Shown: positions 1-7,535 of the stretch, one piece after another | Layout: every line of letters begins with the position of its first letter | How positions within the stretch are numbered: position 1 is the first letter of the stretch | Assembly: GCF_002939985.1 (NCBI RefSeq) | Contig: NZ_MDFM01000017.1 | Location: forward strand, 1 to 64,000 | DNA: 64,000 nt | DNA from: Xanthomonas hortorum pv. cynarae | GTDB taxonomy: Bacteria; Pseudomonadota; Gammaproteobacteria; Xanthomonadales; Xanthomonadaceae | Direction of reading: 5' to 3' | Notes under the pieces: generated by a model | The model's database searches: none | What the model saw: only the letters and a program-made list of their open reading frames with translations | Told to the model about the DNA's origin: nothing | Position numbers and translations under genes: made by a program

Positions 1-21
1 CGTATATCGCTTGCTGCTCAT
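1..21 (-). CDS. IS3-family transposase OrfA, first 7 codons (runs off the window)
   Basis: Only MSSKRYT is visible, preceded by a strong Shine-Dalgarno sequence 5-6 bases upstream of the ATG. OrfA proteins of IS3-family elements commonly start this way and carry a helix-turn-helix that binds the element ends; OrfAB is normally produced by a -1 frameshift. The identification rests on these few codons plus the end-like sequence just upstream, so it is tentative. Confidence 0.5.
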
Positions 22-84
22 AGACACCTCCGAATCGACCATTTTCCATGGCCTTGAGATGTCTAGGAAACCCTGGGCGTATCA
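1..84 (-). mobile_element. End of an IS3-family insertion sequence (partial)
   Basis: On the minus strand, bases 84 to about 60 read TGATACGCCCAGGGTTTCCT, which resembles the terminal inverted repeats of IS3-group elements. Then come a clear ribosome site (GGAGGTGTCT, 31-22) and an ATG at 21. The seven visible codons read MSSKRYT, the usual first residues of IS3/IS911-type OrfA transposase proteins. The rest of the element lies outside the window. The element abuts and truncates the RHS gene. The outer boundary at 84 is inferred from memory of related ends; the far end and target duplication are not visible. Confidence 0.6.
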
Positions 85-1184
85 AAAGCGTACGTCAGGC
101 TCTGCCCATCCGGTAGCGTGATAAAGTCTAGATGCCCATATTTGTATGCAAAAGTAAGACTCCGTCCGGTCGCATCAGTCACTGCTGAGATTTTTCCTTC
201 TGTATAGCGAAGGGTTACAAAATCGCCGTCAGGGTAGTCAATTTTCTGCAAGTTGCCAGCTGCATCAAACTCTTCAATGGTCTGATCGGGAGCGTGGACA
301 TGCCAGTTGACCAGCGCCCCGTCCTCCCTAACTTCCTCGAGTGCGTAGCGCACGTCGCTTTCTGCATGCCATTTGCCACTTCCCTCGTTCTTAAACAAGT
401 AAGAGTTGCCACTTGGTCTTGTGAGCAGAACGGTTTTCGAGCCCGACGTTAAGTTGGCTCTGATGGACCGCATGTAAGAGTGCCGCCACTCAATGCCTAG
501 CGGAGAGCCGGCATCAAGCCCAATATTTCCGCTGGTGTAAAAGCGAACGAATTGGAGTTTGGTTGCGGGCGCAGAGAAATCAATATCTTTTTGTAGTTTG
601 GCGCCAGTGAAAAAATTGACCGGATTTCCCGCAGTGCAAGAGCCAGATGTTGAGGCGTCACATTCGTTATTCTTTCCCGGATCAATTGGCCGACGAATGC
701 ATGTCATGAAGTTGTTTGGATTGGGATCGAATCCGGCTGGGCATTGCCAATGTTTTGCCAGTAATGTAGGGAAATAACCGCTGCTTGAAGGTCGGCATGA
801 GGAATTGTCTGTGGTGCAATTATTTGCTGCTAAAAAACCAGCCGCCGTGTATGGACGAAGTTCTGGTCCTTCCGGCCCCGTATAGCTGATAACTACGATT
901 GATGCGGGCTGTCCATTCCATAGCCCGTTGCCTTGTCCTCCACATTGGAGGATTCGGCAGCCAGCTCCATAATTGTCAATCTCAGGGTTGAATTCACCGG
1001 GCAGTGGTGGGATTTTGCTAACTTCGAAGTCTTGAGCGAGTACGGCAAAGGTAGGAAAGCAAAGCGCCGTCATTAAAACAAGGCTTGATATTTGTTGTAG
1101 CGCGATTGCAGTGAATCGCCTTTGAGAAAATAACGACGACCCATTCAATGGGGTGGCGGATGAATCATTGCTTTGGGTGTGCAT
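85..1184 (-). pseudogene. RHS-repeat/DUF6531-type secreted protein, truncated by the IS element
   Basis: The reading frame (open to a stop at 63) encodes an N-terminal signal-like segment ending near FAVLAQD, a Cys-containing region, then the segment GNPVNFFTGAKLQKDIDF and a run of YD-type repeats (for example IDYPDGDFVTLRY and FITLPDGQSLTYAF) typical of the start of RHS proteins. Complete RHS proteins are usually far longer and end in a polymorphic toxin domain. Here the last genuine residues are about TYAF, after which six codons and a stop come from the IS end. Base composition is low (25 G+C of 60 at 541-600), suggesting acquired DNA. The core and any toxin tip are lost or displaced beyond the element. 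Confidence 0.75.
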
Positions 1185-1366
1185 TGCTTTCTTCCTTGAC
1201 TGCTAAATAAAGCCGGGATAAGGGGAGGAATTCACTGCGACTATGCCCGAAGTCTCACTGGGCGCATTGTTCGCATTCCTGCAGCGCGAAAAAGTAGCGT
1301 GTCTCTCCGATGCTCGTGACATGGATTTGCAACCACGGCCTCACCACCACTGTCTATGATCAAGCG

Positions 1367-1978
1367 CTAATGCTCTGAAGCGGCTACCCGATAGGCAACA
1401 TCCAACCTGCGCGCGATCTGCTCCAATCGCTCCGGAGTCTTTTCATTGCTGACAATATCGTCGGCGATGGCTTTTCGCTGTTCGCGCGCCGCCTGCGCGG
1501 CGATCATCCGACTTGCCAATTCGGGTGTTGCGCCATCGCGGCGCATGAGGCGCGCATGCTGCAAGGCGGCCGGGACATCGACGACTAGGATGCGGTCCAG
1601 CCACGGGTAGGTGGCACGTCCTCCGGCTTCGGCAAGCAGCGGGATCGCCACGATGGTGTACGATCCCCGGGCAGCCAGTGCCGCGCGACGCAGTTCGTCG
1701 CGGATGGCGGGGTGAGTGATGGCTTCGAGCGCCTTCCGTTGAAGTGGATCGGCAAAGACAATTTGGCGCAAGGCGGAGCGATCTAGCGCGCCATCCGGCA
1801 ACAAGATGGCGCGTCCGAAGCGATCGGCGATGGCATCAAGAATGGGGCCGGGTTCCACGACCTGCCGCGCAACGACATCCGCATCAATCACCGGCACGCC
1901 CAGCTTCTCGAACTCAGCGGCGAGCGCGCTCTTGCCGGAGGCGATGCCGCCGGTGAGGCCGACGATGAAGTCGCTCAT
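1367..1978 (-). CDS. coaE: Dephospho-CoA kinase
   Basis: The 203-residue product catalyses the last step of coenzyme A synthesis, phosphorylating the 3'-hydroxyl of dephospho-CoA with ATP in the cytoplasm. It has the P-loop GLTGGIASGKS near the N-terminus, the DADVVAR motif and the EAITHPAIR segment, all standard for CoaE, and the expected length. The open frame extends to 2065, but ATG 1978 places the P-loop correctly after MSDFIV. It lies 13 bases after pilD and is probably cotranscribed with pilC and pilD, a conserved arrangement in gamma-proteobacteria. The 182 bases between it and the RHS remnant hold no evident gene. Confidence 0.96.
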   Translation of the reverse strand: MSDFIVGLTGGIASGKSALAAEFEKLGVPVIDADVVARQVVEPGPILDAIADRFGRAILLPDGALDRSALRQIVFADPLQRKALEAITHPAIRDELRRAALAARGSYTIVAIPLLAEAGGRATYPWLDRILVVDVPAALQHARLMRRDGATPELASRMIAAQAAREQRKAIADDIVSNEKTPERLEQIARRLDVAYRVAASEH

Positions 1979-1991
1979 CGTCGTGCCCCGG

Positions 1992-2855
1992 TCAACGCAG
2001 GCCTGCGAAGTGCAGGTAGCCGTCCACCAGATCGTTGCCCCAGAAGAACACCACCCAGCCGGCAATGGCCAAGTAGGGGCCGAACGGGATTGGGGTGGCG
2101 CGGTCGCGGCCTTTGGCCACCAGCCAGATCGAGCCCAGGATGGCGCCGACCAGCGAGGAGATCAGGATGATCGGCAGGATGCCTTTCAGCCCGCACCAGG
2201 CGCCCAGCGCGGCCAGCAGCTTGAAATCGCCGTGGCCCATGCCTTCCTTGCCGGTGAGCTGTTTGAATAGCCACCACACCGTCCACAGTGAGACATAGCC
2301 GACCGCCGCGCCCAGGAGGGCGGGCTTGGCTGGCATATAGAGGTTGTCCATCGAGCCGACCAGACCCAGCCACATCAGCGGCAAGGTCAGCTGGTCCGGC
2401 AGCAGCTTGTGGCGCAGGTCGATGCCCGACATCGCCACCAGAAAGCAGCTCAGCACGATCGCGCCAAAGCCCTGCCAGCCGAAGCCGAAGCGCCAAACGC
2501 TGGCCACGCACAGGATGGAAGTCAGCAACTCCACCAGCGGATACTGGAGCGAGATCGGCTTGCCGCTGTAGCGCGACTTGCCGCGCAACATCAGCCAGCT
2601 GAAGAGGGGGATGTTCTCCCACCACTTGAGCTTGTCGCCGGTGACCGGGTCATGCGAGGGCTCTACCACGATCCCGGGCGGCGGCGGCTCGTAGATGTCC
2701 GGCAGTTCCAGGATCTCGCGCGCATCGCGCCGCCACTGCCACTCCATGCGCTTGGGCAAGCGCAGGATCACCACGTTCAGGAAGCTGCCGATCAGCAGTC
2801 CCAGTCCGGCCGCGGCGGGAAAGCCGAGACCGGGATGCTGGTCGAGAAATGCCAT
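1992..2855 (-). CDS. pilD: Type IV prepilin leader peptidase/N-methyltransferase
   Basis: An inner-membrane aspartyl protease of 287 residues that cleaves prepilin leaders and methylates the new N-terminal Phe; it serves type IV pilins and usually also type II secretion pseudopilins (xpsO in older Xanthomonas usage). The two catalytic aspartates are present in GIDLRHKLLPD (D146) and GMGHGDFKLL (D210), with several hydrophobic segments. The cytoplasmic loop, where most relatives have two CxxC zinc pairs, contains no cysteine here (around residues 66-100), as I recall also being reported for XpsO of X. campestris. Gap to pilC is 6 bases, so they form an operon with coaE. Confidence 0.95.
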   Translation of the reverse strand: MAFLDQHPGLGFPAAAGLGLLIGSFLNVVILRLPKRMEWQWRRDAREILELPDIYEPPPPGIVVEPSHDPVTGDKLKWWENIPLFSWLMLRGKSRYSGKPISLQYPLVELLTSILCVASVWRFGFGWQGFGAIVLSCFLVAMSGIDLRHKLLPDQLTLPLMWLGLVGSMDNLYMPAKPALLGAAVGYVSLWTVWWLFKQLTGKEGMGHGDFKLLAALGAWCGLKGILPIILISSLVGAILGSIWLVAKGRDRATPIPFGPYLAIAGWVVFFWGNDLVDGYLHFAGLR

Positions 2856-2861
2856 TACGTC

Positions 2862-4118
2862 TTATCCAACCACCGAAGCGAGCTTGAAGATGGGCAGGTA
2901 CATGCCGATGACCATGCCGCCGACGATGGTACCAATGAATACCATGATCAGGGGTTCGATCAGGCTGCTGAGCGCGTCGACAGCATTGTTGACCTCTTGC
3001 TCGAAGTACTCAGCCACTTTGAACAGCATGGCATCCAAGGCGCCGGCCTCTTCGCCGATGGCAGTCATCTGCACCACCATGTGAGGGAACAGATTGACTT
3101 GCTTCATCGCCATGTTGACGGGATAGCCCACAGATACGTCTTCGCGCATGCGAATTACCGCTTTTTCATAGACAGAGTTGCCTGTAGCACCGGCCACAAT
3201 ACCGAGTGCCTCGACTAGAGGTACGCCTGCTTTGAATGTGACGGCCGTTGTGCGAGCAAAACGCGCGATAGAGCTGTTGTGCATGATCTGGCCAATGATC
3301 GGCACTTTAAGGATCAAGCGATCCATGCCGTGTTGCATTGCTGGCGAGCGCTTATACGCGAAGATAAAGCCCACTATTGCGCCCACGGCTACGATCAACA
3401 TCAGCCACCACCAAGACACCATAAAACGCGATAAGTTGACGATCATTTGGGTAAAAGCGGGAAGCTCTGCGCCGAAGCCCTTAAAGACGTCTTCAAATTG
3501 GGGGACGACCCAGACGAGCAAGATTGAACTCACCAGAATTGCTACTGCCATGACCATGGCTGGATAAAATAGTGCTTTTTTAATCTTGCCCTTAAGTGCT
3601 TCCAGATTCTCTTTATAAGTAGCAACAGTGTCCAGCACAGTTTCCAACACGCCTGCGCCTTCGCCTGCCTTGACCAAGTTCCGATAGAGCTCGTCAAACT
3701 GCACTGGGTGCTTGCTTACGGCCTCATGTAGCGACGATCCTCCTTCGATATCGGTACGGATCTGCCCAACCATTTTGCGCATGCGTGGATTTTTCTGTCC
3801 GCTGCCAATGATCTCCAGTGCGCCTACGATAGGTACACCTGATTTCATCATTGTGGCCATCTGTCGACTAAAGAAAGAGATATCCTTTGCGGAGACTTTC
3901 TTGCCCGCAGCACCAAATAGCGGTTTGGGCTTCACTTTGACCATCAGTGGTGTGATGCCTTGCCTCCGCAATTCTGCGCGTAGCAAATTGGCATTACGGG
4001 CGGTCTGTTCGCCCTTCATCTTGACGCCGCGCTTGTCTGTCCCCTCCCAAACAAATGGGCTCATCTGTTCAGCCTGTGAGGCAGGCTTGGCTTTGACTGC
4101 ACTACGTACTGCCGACAT
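2862..4118 (-). CDS. pilC: Type IV pilus inner-membrane platform protein PilC
   Basis: This 418-residue polytopic protein has two repeated T2SSF domains (first around residues 65-190, second around 265-390, including FSRQMATMMKSGVPI and FARTTAVTFKAGVPLV) and anchors the PilB and PilT motors to the pilus base. Start at 4118 is chosen because a strong ribosome site (GGGAGGTTCT) sits directly upstream; an ATG at 4139 is also in frame. The gene is divergent from the pilins. The 5' two thirds of the gene have lower G+C than the 3' third, as do the adjacent pilin genes. Confidence 0.96.
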   Translation of the reverse strand: MSAVRSAVKAKPASQAEQMSPFVWEGTDKRGVKMKGEQTARNANLLRAELRRQGITPLMVKVKPKPLFGAAGKKVSAKDISFFSRQMATMMKSGVPIVGALEIIGSGQKNPRMRKMVGQIRTDIEGGSSLHEAVSKHPVQFDELYRNLVKAGEGAGVLETVLDTVATYKENLEALKGKIKKALFYPAMVMAVAILVSSILLVWVVPQFEDVFKGFGAELPAFTQMIVNLSRFMVSWWWLMLIVAVGAIVGFIFAYKRSPAMQHGMDRLILKVPIIGQIMHNSSIARFARTTAVTFKAGVPLVEALGIVAGATGNSVYEKAVIRMREDVSVGYPVNMAMKQVNLFPHMVVQMTAIGEEAGALDAMLFKVAEYFEQEVNNAVDALSSLIEPLIMVFIGTIVGGMVIGMYLPIFKLASVVG

Positions 4119-4468
4119 ATAGAACCTCCCATCCACCATCCCCAGGCAGATATCTCACCATGTTACTCTTTTCTTAGATAGCTAGCATCTTCCTTCTTGC
4201 TTTTCAGTCGGCCATTTATTGCTGGTGGAACGTGACGCTTTGCGTCACCTATTGACCGTTGAGGGCTTAGCTAGCAATGGGTTCCAATTTGGCGAGGTGA
4301 CCCACAAGCCCAGCCCCATATGCCGCATGATCCACTCTAGGGGTATCTTGATGTGCGATGAAAAGTTGGCATGCGTCCTGCTATAGATACCCTGCACGTG
4401 GCAAGCGCTACGCGGCGCCCAAAGGGAGTGGCCCGTGGGCGGAACTTTAACAACTCTAGGGGATACCT
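4119..4468. other. Divergent pilC/pilA intergenic region
   Basis: The 350 bases contain no credible gene. They carry the pilC ribosome site next to 4118, the sigma-54-like promoter facing pilA at 4366-4383, and the pilA ribosome site AGGGGA at about 4457-4462. PilR enhancer sites would be expected further upstream on the pilA side, but I cannot point to them with confidence. Confidence 0.7.
4366..4383 (+). promoter_or_regulatory. Sigma-54 (-24/-12) promoter of pilA
   Basis: The sequence TTGGCATGCGTCCTGCTA matches the consensus TGGCACG-N4-TTGCA well, with GG at 4368-4369, exactly ten intervening bases, and GC at 4380-4381. It would start transcription near 4393, giving a leader of about 75 bases before pilA. 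PilR, encoded nearby, is a sigma-54 activator that controls pilin promoters in other bacteria, so location and motif agree. Confidence 0.8.
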
Positions 4469-4885
4469 ATGAAAAAGCAGCAAGGTTTTACGTTAATTGA
4501 ATTGATGATCGTGGTTGCCATCATTGCCATCTTGGCAGCGATTGCTCTGCCGGCGTATCAAAACTATGTGGCCAAATCGCAAGTTGCTGCAGCCTTGGCT
4601 GAGATCACTCCTGGCAAGACTCAGTACGAAGTGATGGTTAACGAAGGCAAGGCGGCGTCGATTACTCCGGATCTCATCGGTCTTAAGACATCCAACCGTT
4701 GCACGATCAGCACCCCGAATCCGGGTGAGACTGGCGCTATCACGTGTGCCTTGTTGAATTCCAGTCCGAAGGTTGGCGCCGCTTCTATCTCCTGGACCCG
4801 AGCTGCGGATGGTACGTGGACCTGTTCGACCACGTTGGCCACTGCTGATAAGCTTAAGTATGCTCCTTCAACCTGCCAGGGTTAA
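4469..4885 (+). CDS. pilA: Type IV major pilin-like protein, first copy
   Basis: A 138-residue prepilin with a six-residue positively charged leader (MKKQQG), the cleavage and methylation site before F, the conserved E at mature position 5 in [20 protein letters not shown], and a C-terminal pair of cysteines ([18 protein letters not shown]) forming the usual D-loop. A further pair lies at RCTIS and ITCAL. It is preceded by a sigma-54-like promoter and ribosome site and followed at once by a terminator, so it is likely the highly expressed subunit. PilD would process it and PilB assemble it. Confidence 0.95.
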   Translation: MKKQQGFTLIELMIVVAIIAILAAIALPAYQNYVAKSQVAAALAEITPGKTQYEVMVNEGKAASITPDLIGLKTSNRCTISTPNPGETGAITCALLNSSPKVGAASISWTRAADGTWTCSTTLATADKLKYAPSTCQG

Positions 4886-4895
4886 TCGAGATTGC

Positions 4896-4920
4896 AAAAG
4901 CCCCGCATGGCGGGGCTTTT
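4896..4920 (+). terminator. Rho-independent terminator after the first pilin
   Basis: A perfect stem GCCCCGC/GCGGGGC around a short ATG loop, flanked by AAAA before and TTTT after, lies ten bases past the stop codon. It should separate abundant pilA transcripts from the second pilin, allowing partial read-through. Confidence 0.9.
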
Positions 4921-4961
4921 CTATTCTGTGATTTTTAGTGGAAATTGTTTGCGGGAGTGGA

Positions 4962-5393
4962 ATGCGAGCACAAGGCTTTACATTGGTAGAGTTGATGGTC
5001 GTAGTTTTGATCATCTCTGTGATGGCGTCGATCGCAGTCCCGCAATACCAAATTTATATCGCGCGATCTCAAGTCGCTGCAGGCCTTGCGGAAATTAGCC
5101 CTGGTAAGACTCGTTATGAAATTATTCTTAACGATGGAGGCGGAAGTGCGCTAACGTCCGCAGCTGCTATAGGATTAACAGTTGCCTCGGCAAACCGCTG
5201 CAGCGCGATTAATGTTCTCACTCCAAATGCTGATGGTTCTCAGGATCATGCCATAGAGTGCACCATCCGCGGGAATCCTCGTGTAAACGGTTCTAAAGTA
5301 ACCTGGGCTAGAAGCGCGGACGGAATATGGTCATGTAGTACCGATCTGACTACGGCCGACAAAGAGCGCTTCTCGCCGTCGTCTTGCCCCTGA
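4962..5393 (+). CDS. Type IV pilin-like protein, second copy
   Basis: A 143-residue prepilin with leader MRAQG, then FTLVELMVVVLIISVMASIA and a C-terminal cysteine pair (CSTDLTTADKERFSPSSC). It is clearly related to the upstream pilin (shared SQVAAGLAEISPGKTRYE-type segment) but diverged in the middle. Start 4962 gives a normal short leader with GGGAG just upstream; a GTG at 4938 would give an atypically long leader. No second sigma-54 site was seen, so expression may depend on read-through or on a weak local promoter. It could be a paralogous major pilin or a minor subunit. Confidence 0.9.
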   Translation: MRAQGFTLVELMVVVLIISVMASIAVPQYQIYIARSQVAAGLAEISPGKTRYEIILNDGGGSALTSAAAIGLTVASANRCSAINVLTPNADGSQDHAIECTIRGNPRVNGSKVTWARSADGIWSCSTDLTTADKERFSPSSCP

Positions 5394-5457
5394 GCTTTGG
5401 CATAGTTAGCGCCTCTGGCGTTAAAAATTGTAGTCTGAGCCATCTCGGAATTAAGTG

Positions 5458-7194
5458 ATGAACGTGAGTGCATCTGCAAATTTAGTTGGTATTACCGGCA
5501 TTGCGCGTCGTCTAGTCCAAGATGGTGCGCTTGAAGAGTCTGTTGCTCGGTCTGCGATGGATCAAGCTGCGTCGGCGAAAGTTCCATTGCCACAGTGGTT
5601 TGCTGAGAAAAAGCTAGTTTCAGCCGCTCAGCTGGCTGCAGCTAATGCAGTCGAGTTCGGCATGCCGTTGATGGATGTGTCGGTCTTCGACGCCAGCCAG
5701 AACGCCGTCAAGCTGGTCAGCGAGGAATTGCTCCAGAAGTACCAGGTGCTGCCGCTGTTCAAGCGCGGCAACCGGTTGTTCGTGGGGGTGAGCAATCCGA
5801 CCCAGACCCGGGCGCTGGACGACATCAAGTTCCATACCAACTTGGTGGTGGAGCCGATTCTGGTCGATGAGGACCAGATCCGGCGCACCCTGGAGCAGTG
5901 GCAGGCCAGTAATGCCGCACTGGGCGCGTCGCTCGGCAACGACGACGACGATATGGGGGACCTGGACGTGTCGGCCGGGGACGAGGACATGGGCGCCGGC
6001 GGGGATTCCGGGGTCGATGCCAAGGGCGACGACACGCCTGTGGTGAAGTTCGTCAACAAAGTGCTGGTGGATGCGATCCGGCGGGGAGCCTCGGACATTC
6101 ATTTCGAGCCGTACGAAGACGACTACCGGGTACGCTTGCGCATCGATGGCCTGCTGAAGAATGTGGCCAAGGCGCCGGTGAAGTTGAGCCAGCGCATCGC
6201 GGCGCGCCTGAAGGTGATGTCGCAGCTGGACATCGCCGAGAAGCGGGTGCCGCAGGACGGGCGTATCAAGCTCAACCTGTCCAAGACCAAGCAGATCGAC
6301 TTCCGTGTCAGTACCTTGCCGACCCTGTTCGGCGAGAAGGTTGTGCTGCGTATCCTGGACGCCAGTGCGGCCAAGCTGGGGATCGAGAAGCTGGGCTACG
6401 AGGCGGATCAGCAGAAGCTGTTCCTGGATGCGATTCACAAGCCCTACGGGATGGTGCTGGTGACCGGGCCGACCGGTTCGGGCAAGACGGTGTCGTTGTA
6501 TACGGCGCTGGGCATCCTCAACGATGAGACGCGCAATATCTCCACGGCCGAGGATCCGGTCGAAATCCGCTTGCCTGGCGTCAATCAGGTGCAGCAGAAC
6601 GTCAAGCGCGGCATGACGTTTGCTGCGGCGTTGCGCTCGTTCCTGCGCCAGGATCCGGACATCATCATGGTCGGCGAAATCCGCGACCTGGAGACGGCCG
6701 AGATTGCAATCAAGGCGGCGCAGACCGGGCACATGGTGTTGTCGACGCTGCACACCAACGATGCGCCGCAGACCATCGCGCGTCTGATGAACATGGGCAT
6801 TGCGCCGTACAACATCACCTCGTCGGTGACCTTGGTCATCGCGCAGCGTCTGGCACGGCGTTTGTGCAACAACTGCAAGCGCAAGGCGCCGCTTCCCGAG
6901 CATGCGCTGCTGGCCGAAGGATTCACCGCAGAGCAGGTCGCTTCCGGTATCGAGCTATACGAAGCGGTCGGCTGTGACGAGTGCACCGAAGGCTATAAAG
7001 GCCGTACCGGTATCTACCAGGTGATGCCGATGACCGACGAGATCGGTGCGATCGTGCTGGAAGGCGGCAACGCGATGCAGATCGCCGAGGCGGCGCAGAG
7101 GATCGGCATCCGCGATTTGCGGCAGTCGGCGCTGGTGAAGGCGGCGCATGGGGTGACGAGCCTGGCTGAGATCAATCGGGTGACCAAGGATTGA
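5458..7194 (+). CDS. pilB: Type IV pilus assembly ATPase PilB
   Basis: The 578-residue hexameric motor that powers pilus extension. It has an N-terminal T2SSE-N domain, an acidic linker rich in D and G around residues 160-190, the Walker A motif GPTGSGKT, Asp and His boxes (for example GEIRDLETAEIA), and a tetracysteine zinc motif (CNNC and CDEC). Start ATG 5458 is one codon after an alternative GTG. It lies 64 bases after the second pilin and probably shares its transcript. Roughly the first 150 bases resemble the low G+C pilin region, whereas the rest has the high G+C of the chromosome. Confidence 0.96.
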   Translation: MNVSASANLVGITGIARRLVQDGALEESVARSAMDQAASAKVPLPQWFAEKKLVSAAQLAAANAVEFGMPLMDVSVFDASQNAVKLVSEELLQKYQVLPLFKRGNRLFVGVSNPTQTRALDDIKFHTNLVVEPILVDEDQIRRTLEQWQASNAALGASLGNDDDDMGDLDVSAGDEDMGAGGDSGVDAKGDDTPVVKFVNKVLVDAIRRGASDIHFEPYEDDYRVRLRIDGLLKNVAKAPVKLSQRIAARLKVMSQLDIAEKRVPQDGRIKLNLSKTKQIDFRVSTLPTLFGEKVVLRILDASAAKLGIEKLGYEADQQKLFLDAIHKPYGMVLVTGPTGSGKTVSLYTALGILNDETRNISTAEDPVEIRLPGVNQVQQNVKRGMTFAAALRSFLRQDPDIIMVGEIRDLETAEIAIKAAQTGHMVLSTLHTNDAPQTIARLMNMGIAPYNITSSVTLVIAQRLARRLCNNCKRKAPLPEHALLAEGFTAEQVASGIELYEAVGCDECTEGYKGRTGIYQVMPMTDEIGAIVLEGGNAMQIAEAAQRIGIRDLRQSALVKAAHGVTSLAEINRVTKD

Positions 7195-7252
7195 GTGGTT
7201 GCCCGGTTCTGTCGTTGACTAAGTGTTGAAAGGTTGTAGCGGCTATGCCGAC

Positions 7253-7308
7253 GTACCCTCATCCGCCCTTCGGGCACCTTCTCCCGAGGGGAGAAGGGAG
7301 GGGCGGAT
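7253..7308 (+). repeat. Dispersed palindromic intergenic repeat, copy 1
   Basis: The sequence runs from ACCCTCATCCGCCC through a hairpin CCTTCTCCC-GAGG-GGAGAAGG (7277-7297). Related copies occur at 14935-15110, 28719-28775, 32868-33005, 55295-55435, 55680-55755 and 55845-55893, all between genes. Hairpins of this kind are common between Xanthomonas genes and may act as transcription barriers. Confidence 0.75.
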
Positions 7309-7475
7309 CGGCCGATTGCGTTGGGGTATGCGCGGTCGGCGCCTTGTCTGTGTAGGTGTTCTTCCGGGTTGAGCTGCTGAGTGCGCTTTAGTTCGGCGTC
7401 GTCGCTATTGGCTGGCCTGCAAGTGCGAACTGCGCTGTTGCTCGCTGAGTGATGGGACTAGCGCTTCCTGCATCA

Positions 7476-7509
7476 AGGTAGAGCGCTCAATCAGGTAGAG
7501 CGCTCAATC
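7476..7509 (+). repeat. Two perfect tandem copies of a 17-base unit
   Basis: The unit AGGTAGAGCGCTCAATC occurs twice without mismatch at 7476-7492 and 7493-7509, and each copy contains the palindrome GAGCGCTC. It lies just beyond the 3' end of pilR. Confidence 0.9.
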
Positions 7510-7535
7510 AAGCGCGTTCGGCGCCCGAGCCAACC

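Larger units (their letters stand above)
7195..7535. other. Intergenic region between pilB and pilR (convergent)
   Basis: No gene is supported in these 341 bases. They hold one copy of the dispersed 'ACCCTCATCCGCC...CTTCTCCC' repeat (7253-7308) and a perfect 17-base direct duplication (7476-7509) near the end of pilR. No convincing bidirectional terminator other than the repeat hairpin was seen. Confidence 0.7.

Noticed and set aside
4400-4413. Second sigma-54-like site (GG at 4400-4401, GC at 4412-4413)
   Set aside because: The spacing is right but the -12 half reads ACGC and the match is weaker than at 4366-4383; listed as a note only.
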